Positions 1-11,265 of a DNA stretch of 64,000 bases are shown piece after piece. Location: contig CAJNAR010000154.1 in NCBI GenBank assembly GCA_905220665.1, forward strand, positions 558,001 through 622,000, in the 5' to 3' direction. A program made the position numbers and the translations under genes. This DNA is from Albugo candida. Its lineage: Eukaryota; Oomycota; Peronosporomycetes; Albuginales; Albuginaceae. The number at the start of each line of letters is the position of its first letter. Position 1 is the stretch's first letter. Below the pieces are notes generated by a model, which made no database searches, was not told the origin of the DNA, and was given only the letters and a program-made list of their open reading frames with translations.

Positions 1-2351
1 ATTCTTAGAGGTCACCGTGATTCTATATTTCTCTTCTTGAACGCATGCACATGCCGTGAGATCGACGTCATCTTACGGCATTAATCGTCCCCTTTTTCTA
101 CTAAATACGGTAAGATCTCTGCTTGCTCCATAATATCCCGCGCACAATCCGTGAATTCCTAATTTTGTCATCATCGATGTCTCTCTTGACCATCCGGTCC
201 GAGCGACTTTATTTCGGGCTACTGCTTGTGCTTCCGGTACCTGCTATGCTCTTTAGAGAATCGAAAAAACGAGGCGTGAATTCAGAACTTGATTTTCGTA
301 TATTTCAAGATCATTGTGTACTATATATAACCATATTCAGTTATCGGATGTAATCTTGTAGTAAGTAAGCTTTGAAATCAAGGAAACACCTCTTCCTGTG
401 ATAGAGCACCAATGGACCGCTACGTGATCAAACCAATCTTTGAGTGAGAAAGGCACAAAATCTAGTGAGACTTCGGATAGCTATATTGTGATAAGGCATG
501 TACATCCCACCTGTGATGCATTTTTTTGATTTTTATGTTTGCTGACCTTATTGCTTGTCCAATATTTCTGGTTGCCAGATTGCCATAATACTTATTGATA
601 ATGGCCGAAGGAAAATACACTCGTTCAGGCATCACTATCTTATTCTACAGTAGATTATCGCAAGTATGTTCGCATGTAAGAATAATGAATGTGATGTAAT
701 GGTCTCATCTAACCTTTTCTATTCCTCTTCTTATGCAGCGATTTATCGACATGAGAGACCTTGCGCGTACTGACGTTTGAGCACATTAAGATGAGTCTAC
801 GTCTATAGTTTTAACTCACGCACAGTTACGCGAAGTGAAAATTTTTCTCAACTTTGCACAATCGGTCTGCTGGGGAGATTTGATTAAAAAGTAGATACAC
901 TGCGAGTACAAAAAAACCTTCTGCAGATCTCTTATCGTATCGCGGATGAGTTTCTTCCCAGCCATGACAAGAGTCTGAGAATGTTTATACCTGGAAACGG
1001 AATACATTTATGTGGATGTAGCCATTAAACAATCACTTATTCTTATTATATCCACAGTTGAATAAATATTGGTGCGACCACCGACTGATACTTCTGCAAG
1101 GAAGTATTTTGTAGCGGTGATAATTCCTTACAATTACTAAATGCGAATAATAACTAATTCCAATAGGATGGAAGGAAAAAATACTGACTAGTATTTGCAA
1201 CACTAGCAACTGTCTCGATAACACTACGTGAAAATAGGCTGTCTCATTACATATTGCAAATTGTGCATAATAAAAGAACGAGTACGCTAACGATCTTATA
1301 AACATCCAAAATAAGTAACATTTGTGTTCAACCAAGATCGCTGATCATCCCGTACGAAGTTGAGATACTGAGAACGCCTTGTCCCTCTAGTATTGAATGC
1401 GGCTGGCTTCAAATGTTTTTCTTTAAATGTGGTGGGTCAGGGACCGTCATACTGATCAAATACTTTCGTGGTAACGTTGCGGCATATATTCTCAATCGTA
1501 ATAAATAATGCGACGGTAGCCCTGCGCATTGACACGTTGACGTAATTGAACTTTAAGGCGAAGCTATCATGCTTGCGATTTTAGATGATCGGCAAACATT
1601 TATCGGCAATTTGCTGACGATCTTATCAAGTCAATGAAGCATTTGGAGAGGAGAGAATAAAGAGAAGTCTCACCTCAAATGGTTTATCAACGATCATACA
1701 CGATCGTACAGGCTCTCAAGTAAAGGAACAATCAACACGAGCAGCAAGGGAACAGATTCGATGCCATGACAAGCCCTTCCGACTGTGACATTCCTAAGAA
1801 CAAGAGTTGCGGAGAGATAAGACCTAATATCATAAATGGGTATCTATGAAGTGTTGATGATGGTGTAGACCACATTGAAAATTAAAGGCTATGCGGGACA
1901 TTCTATTATTACATTTACTGTAGTTAGGAATCTAAAACTTAATAAACGCACTTTTCACTTTTCTGGAACATCGCGCCTCTCCTTCCAACCCCTTTTTAAT
2001 TCAACATGGAGTGATAGGTCGTTGTTTGCTTATAGCGTTCTTGGTATTACATGAGTATGCGTTGGATACAAGGTCGTCTCCATTTACTTACCATGTTGTT
2101 AGTTAGTAAATTTGTTGGTCGCAATAATAGAAGTTGAAAAGAATTCACTTGAAGGAACAATGAAATTGCTTCTGTTACAGCTCCCATGCCTCGAATTTTG
2201 ACACGATCAGATCTTTCAAACTTGGGGACTTAATTGATCCCAGCGCTCAAGAAGACACTCTAGATCGTCTCAGTTCGTGTACTAGATATCTTAATGCGAA
2301 TTATTTGGGCATTCCAGATCTTTTATCGTAGTACATTCAAAAGAGTAAATT
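1..2351. other. No gene recognised
   Basis: AT-rich sequence with only short ORFs in all frames. None has a recognisable motif, and several begin at non-ATG codons. I see no repeat shared with the rest of the window. It ends at the left LTR of the Ty3/gypsy element. Confidence 0.5.
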
Positions 2352-2509
2352 TGTTATGGATTAGTAGGGCTCACATTCTTCAAACCCCTACTCTGGTAGT
2401 TACAAAACAGTAAAGTATAGGAGGCACACAGGGGCGCCAAACATCATAGCATGCATAATAACTTCTTTAATACACTTCTCAACGTGCCCCCAAGCGCACG
2501 GATCCACCA
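2352..2509 (+). repeat. Left LTR of the Ty3/gypsy element
   Basis: About 158 bases, starting TG(TTA)TGGATT and ending GGATCCACCA, so the ends are short inverted repeats (TGTGGATT in the right copy). It shares the core GGCGCCAAA, ATAGCATGCAT and TTTAATACAC blocks with 6833-7010 but lacks a segment of about 20 bases present there. It is short for an LTR of a complete gypsy element. Confidence 0.8.
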
Positions 2510-2574
2510 AAAATTATACATTTTTGGTATAGCAAGCTGAAGTCAAGTACCGCCGGCATATCAGCGCAACAAGA

Positions 2575-3170
2575 ATGGCGACTTTCTGGAGGATTGATGA
2601 AGACGTCGAGATGACTCCCGCGTATATCACCGCACCGGAACATATCACGGCACCAGTTCTAGTTTACTTGCACCAGGTGTCGCTAGTCCTCTGGCGAAGC
2701 CATAAGGAGCAGTATGAGGGCCTCTTCGGAAGCGCTTCTCTGCAACAGTCGAGCGGTATGACACCATCGCAGTCAGTATCAAGAGCTTCATACATGCTGA
2801 AATGCTCAAGAACATGGAGCTCTATGTCCTAGGCAGGGATGTGGAGACGCTTAACTACTCCGACATTTTGTAAGAGATCAATCGGCGTTGCAGCACGGTG
2901 AAGAATAATCATCTCCTGGACGTTGGGCTCTTTTCGCCGTAAGCTGCGAATGTAACTCAAGGAAGACGAAATTGAAGCCCGTATATTAAAGTATTTAGCT
3001 TGTTTTAACAAGATCGTGGGCAACTATGGGCTCCAACATGTGATGGGACACACCAAGGTCAAAGAGCAGGATGCGATAATGCAGACGAAGAATAGCACCA
3101 AGATCATAATTGATAACCTCGCGCCCACAACGCTGAAGGCCAAGGCGGATGAAAAAGCTTATATAATCTG
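2575..3170 (+). pseudogene. Ty3/gypsy gag remnant
   Basis: The frame opens with MATFWRIDEDVEM and continues, with frame changes, through a stretch reading FNKIVGNYGLQHVMG and IIDNLAPTTLKAKA. Position just inside the left LTR, before the protease, fits Gag, which would form the particle that packages the RNA. No zinc knuckle is seen. The reading frame stops at about 2831 and resumes in another frame, so no full Gag can be made. Confidence 0.6.
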
Positions 3171-3519
3171 ATTCTGGAAGGTGATCGTAAGAAACAGAAT
3201 TACTTCCTGATGACAATAGAGGATAAACCATAGCAGAATACACAAAGCAAACCACCGATCAGTCGCAAGTCTGATACCTACTATGTTAAGGGTTTCATGA
3301 ACGGCGATGACACGTCTCGACCGTCAAGGCAGTACCCACCGAAACCAGCAACTTCCACACAACCAAGCGATGGCTGTCGGATAAGTAAAGGTAATTACTA
3401 GGTTTCTAAGTGTCCAACATCGTCCAAGATGAAGCAAAACGAGCCATGCGAGAGAGCATGGTAGCACGTGGCTCAGCAAAGGCGCCGCACTCTCTTCTAA
3501 CCAAGACTCAGATCTATCA

Positions 3520-3700
3520 GCGGTCCTACCGGGTAATTTGGAGGTCCTGCTGTGCGCTGACTCGGGCTAGGATATATCCATCATTAACCGCACTCTTTTG
3601 AATGGCCTCCCACCCGACACGCTCGTGACCACCGCCCTCCGTCACCCTGTAGTGTGGAGGTGGATGGTGGTGCCACTTTGTCCTGCCACGAGCGAGTGAA
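3520..3700 (+). pseudogene. Ty3/gypsy aspartic protease remnant
   Basis: One frame reads LLCADSG at 3547-3567, the D-S-G active-site motif of retroviral-type proteases, followed at once by a TAG (3568-3570) and then DISIINRTLL. The enzyme would cleave the Gag-Pol polyprotein. The stop directly after the catalytic triplet shows that it is inactive here. Confidence 0.6.
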
Positions 3701-4079
3701 ATTGGACGTCCAAGTAAGTTGTGCTGCCGGACTCGTCCTTGACTAAGAAGAAGATTAATTTATTTTTGGTAAAGATGTTCTCAGCAGTCATGGTATCGAC
3801 GTTGGAGCCATGATACCTAAGCTAGCAGAGGGACTAGTCAACGATACAGATGGTGATGATCTTACCACCAATCTTGCTGCTGAAGTTGGTGTCGATGCCG
3901 ATTTGGACATCCTAATTTTTCTATCATCATTAGTGCCTGCAGCACTTTCGGAAGAGGGTGAGGACTGTAGCCTCGCGCATGAAATATACGAACTAGCCGT
4001 CCAAAACACAGATATATGGCGAAACCAGCTGGTTTATGATCCGCCTGCAACGGCTGAGCTCTTTTTGGTGAAGTTCCAG

Positions 4080-4720
4080 GTCGACGCGAAGCCTTTAAAT
4101 TCCAAAGCGAGGACGTATCCGAATCAACAAAGTGATTATCTGTGTTCCTCCTCGCTGAGCCAGAGCGGCTAGGTCTCTTTAGCCGCAATAATTTCAGCCA
4201 CTGGTCCTCACCTACATTACCAGTTTGCGAGAGCCTCAACGCGAATGAATTTCGCACTACAGTTGATTACACTCGAGTAAACATTGTTGTCATTACTCCG
4301 GCTGGAGCCATGCCAGATATGAAGAGAGCGATCCCTCGCGTCTCAGGAGCATCGTATTATGCTCGCTTTGACAATTTCAAAGGCTTTGGCAGCTCGCACT
4401 GGATCTGGACTGTCAGGAGCCGTCCTCAATCGTCACTAAGGATGGCGTGTACACACCGACCCGTGTGCCGTAGGGAGCTACCGACTCTGCGATCCATTAC
4501 CAGAACCAAATGCACACGGTGTATTCCCCATTGTTGCATGACAACTTGCTGGTCTGAATTGATGACATTATCATCTTTGCTCGTTATAGAAAGCAATTTG
4601 TCGACAAGATTCGCCACTTCTATCAAATGACTGCGAAGTATAGCCTGACGCTAAGTGTCACGAAGCTTTTTCTCTTATGCTTCGAGGTACTGTGGTGCGG
4701 CAACATCTTAAGGGAAATAG
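4080..4720 (+). pseudogene. Ty3/gypsy reverse transcriptase remnant
   Basis: Conserved RT blocks are read across frames: FRTTVDYTRVN, SYYARFDNFKGF and a catalytic IDDIIIFA block with the two Asp codons at 4561-4566. The Trp usually preceding the catalytic block is a TGA stop (4555-4557). Further frame changes lie at about 4400-4500. The domain copies element RNA into DNA. It continues into RNase H. Confidence 0.85.
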
Positions 4721-4879
4721 GATTACGACGTGATCACGATCCACTTGCCGCATTGACATCCATTCCGGCTACGTGATTCGGTCATAGACTTCTCTCGCAC
4801 TGAAGCACCGCACTCCGACAAACGCGACTCTGTACTTTCGAAAACGAGTCGCACTAAACGTATTGCAGCCGGTATCTCA

Positions 4880-5235
4880 TTGACATCGCCATCTGCTGAA
4901 CTTGACGCATACAATGCTTTCCTCGTTGCCCTCCGCCAGTCCGCTCAGCATTCGCTCCCACAAGATCAGTCAACCTTCTGTTTGTTTACCGACGTATCCA
5001 ACTGTGGATGGGCTCTCATTTCTACCCAAGTTCGTATGTACCAGGACGACAAACCAGTTAGAAAACAAGCCCATGAGTTGCTTGCATGTTTGGGTGGCAT
5101 TTTCCGTGGAGAACAGATTAAGTGGTCAGTCACGGAAAAGGAAGGATACCTGATCATTAAAACATGTATTCAACTGGAGTTCCTGCTGGCTCGAGCTCGT
5201 CGATTTCGCCTTTTTTGCGATGACGTGCCCTACTG
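4880..5235 (+). pseudogene. Ty3/gypsy RNase H remnant
   Basis: An open stretch of 118 codons reads LFTDVSNCGWALISTQ and ends near WSVTEKEGYLIIKTC, the pattern of the RNase H domain that follows RT in gypsy elements (first acidic residue in FTDVS, glutamate in the EKEG block). It would remove the RNA strand of the hybrid. The frame ends at a TGA at 5234-5236 inside the domain. Confidence 0.8.
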
Positions 5236-5539
5236 ATATGATATTAAACATCTCAGCGGTGAGAGTAATGTGTTGGCTGACATTGTTTATCGTTGGATTG
5301 CCCCATCCCATCCTGGGAATGTCACTGCGTATGCTATGCGATTTCGCAGTAAACCACAGCTCTCACCACTCCGCCCACTCCAAACACCGATGTTTGTCTA
5401 TCCGTCGGTCAAGAGGATCGTCACGCTTCATCAGTGCTCGTCAAGCCTCCCTGCTCCCCTTCCTGCAGATGGATCGCCTATCCTAGTAGCGGGAACGTAC
5501 TGCTACCTACGGGAGCAGATCACCTCATCATGCGTGTGT

Positions 5540-6488
5540 TCATAGTTACGCACTGTAGTGTGCGCGGACACCGTGGCGTTCACTTAATGGTCAACATTAT
5601 CATGGTAGAAAACCTCCAGCGCAAGGTGCAAGCATTGGTGACGACATGTCAAGGTCAGTTGATTGTACATCGAGATTGATCGACAGCTAATGTCGCCACC
5701 GAGCGCAATGAAAGCCTTTTTATGGACTATTCTATCTTGGCGATAGCATCTCAGGTGCTAAATATTTCCTTGTGCGTAAGAATGCTTTCAGCCCCTTATG
5801 TGAGGTAATTACTTCCCGCAATGCAATTGGTCGGGGCGCAGCTGACGCAATTATCAGTTGGTTCAAGCGCTTTGGTTTGCCGATTTCCCTCAAGATCGAC
5901 AATGGAACGCATTTTCGCAACTAAGTCATTGCTACTGTCACCGCTAACCTCGGTATGACGCACAAGCTATCTCCAGTCTACGCTCCTTGGCTTAATGGAT
6001 CCGTCGAGCGCGTCAATCGCGACGTTTTACAGGATGCACGCGCGATGTTGCCCGAAGCCCATCTCGATGTGCGGAATTGGGACATTATACTCCCGATAAG
6101 TCAGTCCTGCGTCAACCATTCTCCCGTCCAGATCCTGGGTAAAAAGTGCCCAATGGAGATTTTCACAGGTCTCCCATCGCCGCCTTTGCTGGTCTCTTTT
6201 ATCGCGCACGATGGCAACAGCAGCATCCCTTTAACGGTAAATACTGACTCGGTAGCGCAGCAGTCAAAGAAACCTATGATTCGTCTACAGCAGATGGGCA
6301 AGGTTGTGGAATCTAGCAAGCGTGGCCTTCAGCATGCTGTTCCCGATGCATCAATCGGCGCTGCTGCCAATTTTGAAGTAGGCGATTTCGTATTGCGGTC
6401 GCGCGTTGACCCTCAGCTACGGGTACGTTGTGTTGGCCGCTTTGTTGTCACTGAGATCAAGGAGCATTGCTTTGAAGGTGTAATTTGA
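5540..6488 (+). pseudogene. Ty3/gypsy integrase remnant
   Basis: A HHCC-type zinc segment is visible at 5560-5675 (GHRGVHL ... ALVTTC). The DDE core follows: a second-Asp block KIDNGTHF at about 5892-5915, then a TAA at 5922-5924, then an open frame from 5955 with KLSPVYAPWLNGSVERVNRD, in which the glutamate of NGSVER is the third catalytic residue. At the end DFVLRSRVDP and VGRFVVTEIKEH form a GPY/F-type module. The domain inserts element DNA. At least one stop and frame changes make it inactive. Confidence 0.88.
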
Positions 6489-6595
6489 TCACCATGGCTC
6501 GGAATGACGTGTATGGATCAAGACTTCAGCTTCATTCAGTAACTGCACTCGAATACACGAAGAACAACGTGAACACATATCTACACAGGGATTGG

Positions 6596-6770
6596 TACAC
6601 GGTGTTCGTAAGATCTGTGACCTACGCTATAATATTCCGGCACCGGCATGGGAGCTTAGGATCGCCTGGGTTGGGCTTGCGGATGCTGACGCTTCGTGGG
6701 AGCCGTTCCCCAGCATCAATGCGGGTGTCCCCGATATAGTGTATGCATTCTATTATGCACAGCCATAGTC
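6596..6770 (+). pseudogene. Chromodomain-like C-terminus of the Ty3/gypsy polyprotein
   Basis: In the frame after integrase a stretch reads WELRIAWVGLADADASWEPF, then GVPDIVYAF. The pattern (hydrophobic strand, W-x-G, a short loop, S/T-W-E-P, then P-x-I-V) matches the chromodomain of chromoviruses, which directs insertion to chromatin marks. It lies directly before the purine tract and right LTR, as expected. Confidence 0.65.
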
Positions 6771-6832
6771 GCCTGAAGTCATACGCCTCCAGCATGAGCT
6801 CCAGTAATTTTCGCCTTCAGAAAGGGGTGCAT

Positions 6833-7010
6833 TGTGGATTAGAAGGTCTCACATTCTTGACACCTCTGATCCGGTAGTCAAGAAAACCCACCCCCTAAAG
6901 CGCCGGTACAGCTAAGTCTAGGAGGGACACAGTGGCGCCAAAGATTATAGCATGCATGTTAACTTTTTTAATACACATCTCAACTTGCCTTCAAGCGAAC
7001 GGATCCACCA
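6833..7010 (+). repeat. Right LTR of the Ty3/gypsy element
   Basis: About 178 bases, from TGTGGATTAG to GGATCCACCA, matching 2352-2509. A purine-rich tract (AGAAAGGGG) sits just upstream, as expected for plus-strand priming. The divergence from the left LTR indicates an old insertion. Confidence 0.8.
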
Positions 7011-8689
7011 TAAAATTCTTATTTGCGATGAACTACGAACAAAAACGGTCACCAATTTAAGCGGATCTCTCCGTAAGTCAAACAGAACTTGAGGCGTGTA
7101 CACAATGCAGCGAGACCAAGTTATTCTGGATGATTTCATGGCGCGATCTTAATTTGCAATCGATGCCCAGAAGTGGATCAGGCCGCGCTAAGTATTACTA
7201 AAATCGCTTTCAAATACCCTTCTACAGCAGATCTAATCAAGTGCCTACGTGAAGCTGGTGACAAGTTTCAAGCGGTTAACTTCATTTATGATACGAAGTT
7301 TTGTGCAACACATTAAGAATCTGCTACACACTTCAAAATGAGAACAAAGCTCCAGGTTGCACAATATCATTTTAGCAGGCGCATGTTCTTTATCTGTTAC
7401 CCGCATCCGATTTTAATACGATTTCATGTGATATGTCGTGCCGAGAAATTGATCGATGAAACAGTGAAGAAGGCACCCAAGCGCAAACAGCACGATAGTT
7501 TCATCGTTCATTTGGTTGGTATAATGTCTGCTTTCACCAAATGTGTGGTATCTTGATATGCACTCCCATCGTCTGCTAATATTCACCAACTCTCCCTATC
7601 TCGAATTCAACGTCATATTAGAAATTTCACTCAAGTCAAGAGAATAGGTAGCTGTCGGAATGGTACAAAAAGAATGCACGATGATTTTAGGTTGCAAAGG
7701 TAGCTAAACCCGAAACGAAAACGTCTTAGAAATCACTATAAAGAAACCTTGTTTAGCCGTGGTTCGTGTTTCTTTATTACATGTATCTCTTTTAGGGGCC
7801 TCATGTACCTCAGCTGCCCAGCAAAGATCTTCATTTGTTAGTGGAGATAGTCTTGATAATATGCTATGGCTGTCTGAAGCTATTTCTCACCAAATCCTTC
7901 CACTTGGATTCCGTTTCGGTAAGCTACTAGACTCTTATTTTATCGCCTCGTGGAGTCTCAATAATTGATCCCTTCGGCACAGATTCGTTCACTTTTCCTG
8001 TTGTTACTTTCCATTCCTCAATAATAACAAATTAGCATGAGAACGGTTGTCTCCTTTGCGTTACGATACTATACTTCTGCATCAGGTTATATACCATGTT
8101 GTGTGCGTTATTATGAGATCTTCAACAAAAGAACCAAAGCTAAATTCCATTCAAGAACGGCATGTATCATTGGCACGAAAGAGTCAGCTGTCAGACATGC
8201 GTTTCTTCTACTCAAAGTCCCGTTGTGATTTCCCGAGATCAAACTGTTTACGCTCGGCCATTATTGAATTCGGATTCAAGATGCTGCACGCGCTTCGTTC
8301 AAAAACATGAAAGCAACACAATAGATAGTCACAGTCAGTGCAAGTTTTGGTCTATAGCTTTTAGGCACATCACGTCTATTGAAATGATTCATGATCAGCA
8401 CGCCATATGACGGCAGGCAGGATAAAAGGCCATTACTTCTAGCGCATCGCTTCTTTTTTTCCTACGAGATACGATTCAGATTACGCGAATGTGTTGCATT
8501 ATTGATCAAACTATGCCGTGAAGGATGTGAAATAGATTATTCAATCGGCTATAAAGTCATGAAAAGCAGTCTGCATCATAGTCTACCTAGCGCCGCGAGT
8601 TAGTGTAAAATAATCTCCTTCTATTGGACTTATAAGTGGCTGTAGATGTATTGTTATTATACTCTAACGGCCAAGGATGGATCCTTATT
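7011..8689. other. No gene recognised
   Basis: Several short plus-strand ORFs occur (for example around 7338-7556 and 8047-8310). I recognise no domain. One at 7759 looks like a signal peptide but starts with GTG. Possibly decayed coding sequence; nothing can be named. Confidence 0.4.
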
Positions 8690-9538
8690 TTAGTGCTCCA
8701 TTGATGGAGGAATGATGAAGTGGATGCCCAAGTTTCTTGACTTGGAGGAAATTGCGAACACGGTCTGGATTGTTCTGGAAAGTGCAGCGCCAATGATCCA
8801 ATCACTTCCACTTCTGAGTTGAACTGCCAAATAACACATATTCCCGGGCCCCTTTGGCACAAAATAATTGTCTTTTGTCAGTTGAGCGAAATAGGTATCC
8901 CCAACTGTGAACAGGAAGGTCGGAAGTTTCATTTCCTTAATCTTATCACAATTAATTGATACGATTGGGTGTTTTACAACTGGTCCTGGAAAGGCTTTAA
9001 TCAATAGATCATAAGCCCAATCTGGGAAATAGCTGTGAAATTGTGAAAAGTTGAAATAGACGCTTCCTTCTGCATATTCATCGTTAGACCCCGGGTTGGA
9101 CACGATAATGGCGTTAATTGGACCGATTTGTTCCTCGGTCTTACCAAGATCATAAAAGGCAGTTTCTACGTCAGCCGGATCCAGATAAATGATTTCCATC
9201 ATTGGATGGCCATGTAAATCACTCCATTTGATAACGACAGCTCGAGAATCTGATAATTGCAATTCCTTTTCAAGATTGACGAAGCTGAATAAATCGAAGG
9301 CGTATAGTTCGTGTTCTTCCCCTTGTCGAGCTGAATTCGGCAACTTTCTAGCGTCTTTTGCACACAATGTGAGAAAAAATTTGTCATTAGGAGGGACGTC
9401 AACATGTTTGTTCCTTGGTACCAATACTTGAAGCAATGCTTGATTGCCTTCTATGCCTTGGAGGTAGAGAGGGATCTCGAATGCATTCAAGTACGGTGAG
9501 GCCCAAAAAAGCCAAGCGAGGTGAGGTGGAATGCGCAT
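8690..9538 (-). CDS. Secreted pepsin-like (A1) aspartic protease homologue, probably inactive
   Basis: 282 residues from the ATG at 9538. Residues 1-19 form a signal peptide (hydrophobic LAWLFWA, small residues before FEIPLY). The C-terminal half follows the pepsin C-lobe: FPDWAYDLLIKAF (172-183), a Cys pair at 197 and 235 in the usual places of a pepsin disulfide, KLPTFLFTVGDTYFAQL (204-220), DWIIGAALSRTIQTVF (246-261) and a late LGIHFII. Where the second catalytic D-T/S-G-T/S should stand the sequence is NFSQF (163-167). The likely first site reads PRNKHVDVP (41-49) instead of a DTGS motif, and the N-lobe is shortened. The family normally hydrolyses peptide bonds in acidic compartments or outside the cell; this member is probably a pseudoenzyme. 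The frame is intact. Related broken copies lie at 14.0-15.1 and 63.3-64.0 kb. Family call fairly sure; function unknown. Confidence 0.78.
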   Translation of the reverse strand: MRIPPHLAWLFWASPYLNAFEIPLYLQGIEGNQALLQVLVPRNKHVDVPPNDKFFLTLCAKDARKLPNSARQGEEHELYAFDLFSFVNLEKELQLSDSRAVVIKWSDLHGHPMMEIIYLDPADVETAFYDLGKTEEQIGPINAIIVSNPGSNDEYAEGSVYFNFSQFHSYFPDWAYDLLIKAFPGPVVKHPIVSINCDKIKEMKLPTFLFTVGDTYFAQLTKDNYFVPKGPGNMCYLAVQLRSGSDWIIGAALSRTIQTVFAISSKSRNLGIHFIIPPSMEH

Positions 9539-9551
9539 CGTCTTAGCTGGC

Positions 9552-9567
9552 AAATTTGAAAATGAAT
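9552..9567 (-). promoter_or_regulatory. Oomycete initiator-like core promoter element
   Basis: On the minus strand ATTCATTTTCAAATTT matches 13 of 16 positions of the oomycete initiator/flanking consensus GCTCATTYYNCAWTTT. It lies about 14 bases before the start codon of the protease-like gene, so the 5' leader would be very short. Supports both the gene and an oomycete origin. Confidence 0.45.
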
Positions 9568-11265
9568 TGCAACTACATCGGCTCCGCTACACCACACAAT
9601 GCAAACGTGGGATAGAAATATTTTGACAGCTGCATTATAGAAAATTCATGGAAAGTTTAAGGAGTGATGGATTTTGAATTCTCTGGAAATTTGGTAAGGA
9701 GTATATAGAAGCGATAATCGACCAATGTTTGTGCAGCAAAAATGTGCCATTGTAATTGTTGATGTAATCGAATCGAATGTTAATAGGGACTTCATATATA
9801 CCTCTTAGACTTAATGTTTCATGGCGTTTTACAAGTTCCGCAACAGGATTGAGTGTCGGTGTTGAGTTGAGTGAAAACAGCTCCTAAAGAATTTCATACA
9901 TGATGAGTTTGTTCTGAACTATATAATAGGTATAATACACATTTCTGTATATGTCATAAGGAATCTAGACAAATGCGACGTAGCCTTTTTTTAATGCATT
10001 TACGCACGCCAGTAAATTGAGAAATTTTAGAATACCTCCGTAACATAGTATATTGCTCGTTTGATACTACAAAAAACCACATACTTATAAATATTGGGTA
10101 TCCTCAAAAAAGAGCTATAAATTAAACATAATTTAATAGTCTGTCGTTTTTAATACTGCGCGGCTCCAATTATGTGTACATTTGACATGAGAAACAGATT
10201 GTAGAACGTGTAGAACTAGAGCCGTCATACATGTACATGTCTGCATTCCAATGTTTTCTTGATCGCCGCAATGGTTACTATATCCGATATGGATGCCATG
10301 CAGTTCTGCATCGGGATCGTGTGCTATACACTACGGAAAAGGCAATTTCGGGAACCTGTCGCTAAGAAAATGGCTTAAGATGCTGATGAGCCAAAACTCT
10401 GCACAGAAACGAGCTTCACAGTCAAAAGACTGGCAGGTGACATTTTCGATTTCTTACTGATACTTACGTTCGCCAGTATCATCCGCCAATTGATATGGAC
10501 CATGAGCAAATTTCTTTACACCTGTTAAGAGCCTTTCAGTCTATTCTGTTGTCATAAGAGACCTGTCTTAATACCGATTTCTTGAAGCGCTCAAAAGTCC
10601 TTATTCTCACAAGAATACTTCTCGTTGCTAGCGACTCCGATGATTGTCTACGGCCGATGTATATCTCAATCATTGACTAAATCTCCCTGGTTGGGCTGAC
10701 AGTAAACTACAATCTGTAGAGCAGTCTTTGCAAAAAAGCGTAAAAATGACTCTCTGATGAAAAGCGCTGGATCCGCAACATTTCCGACTCCCTCCAGTAT
10801 CAGAATTGGTTGAGTAGTTTTCGAGCATGCTTTGTCCAAATTCTAAAAGCACAGAAGGTCAACAGAGGATGGGATGTGTTAAGGAGGAATTCCCATATCG
10901 ACCAGTTGTGATGTCTTGAATGAAAGAAAGGAGTCAAATGCGCCGCTAAACACTGTTCGGTTTAATGAGTAGGAGGATTTGAAACCATCCATCCCATAGA
11001 TACACCATTTCGATACAAATCAGTGCTGATGAAGGAGTCGTATAGACTATCGCTTAATATGATAATAACGTATTAAAAGTTTCATTTTCATATTTCTTTT
11101 TCGACTCAAGAAAATCGATCAGTTCTCGATCATTTTTGTTGGGGTCCTGCAAATTATCGGTAAACGTCTGCGGTTGCACTTGATCAATAATGTGCAAGAT
11201 CGAAACTCTTTCTGGGTTAATCGTTTTGTGGAGACCTCATTGGATTTGAGTGTTGTCTCATACCC
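9568..11265. other. AT-rich intergenic region
   Basis: No ORF of note and no recognisable repeat. Probably the upstream region of the minus-strand protease-like gene followed by non-coding sequence. Confidence 0.5.

Larger units (their letters stand above)
2352..7010 (+). mobile_element. Degenerate Ty3/gypsy (chromovirus-like) LTR retrotransposon
   Basis: A complete but dead element. Two related short LTRs flank an internal region in the order gag, aspartic protease, reverse transcriptase, RNase H, integrase and chromodomain-like tail, which is the Ty3/gypsy order. A possible primer-binding site starts with TGGTAT at 2525, the first bases of the usual initiator-Met tRNA complement, though it lies about 15 bases past the LTR. 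A purine-rich tract at about 6819-6829 precedes the right LTR. All domains carry stops and frameshifts, and the two LTRs differ by many substitutions and indels, so insertion is old. The interior appears more GC-rich than its surroundings. No clear target-site duplication was found. Confidence 0.9.

Noticed and set aside
123..353. 76-codon ORF at the window start
   Set aside because: No ATG at its start, no motif, and length compatible with chance in AT-rich DNA.
3862..4257. 131-codon minus-strand ORF
   Set aside because: It is antisense to the gypsy RT region and shows no protein motif; a shadow of the plus-strand coding sequence.
7759..7968. ORF with a signal-peptide-like start (VSLLHVSLLGASCTSA)
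   Set aside because: It begins at GTG with no ATG in frame, unlikely in a eukaryotic nuclear gene.
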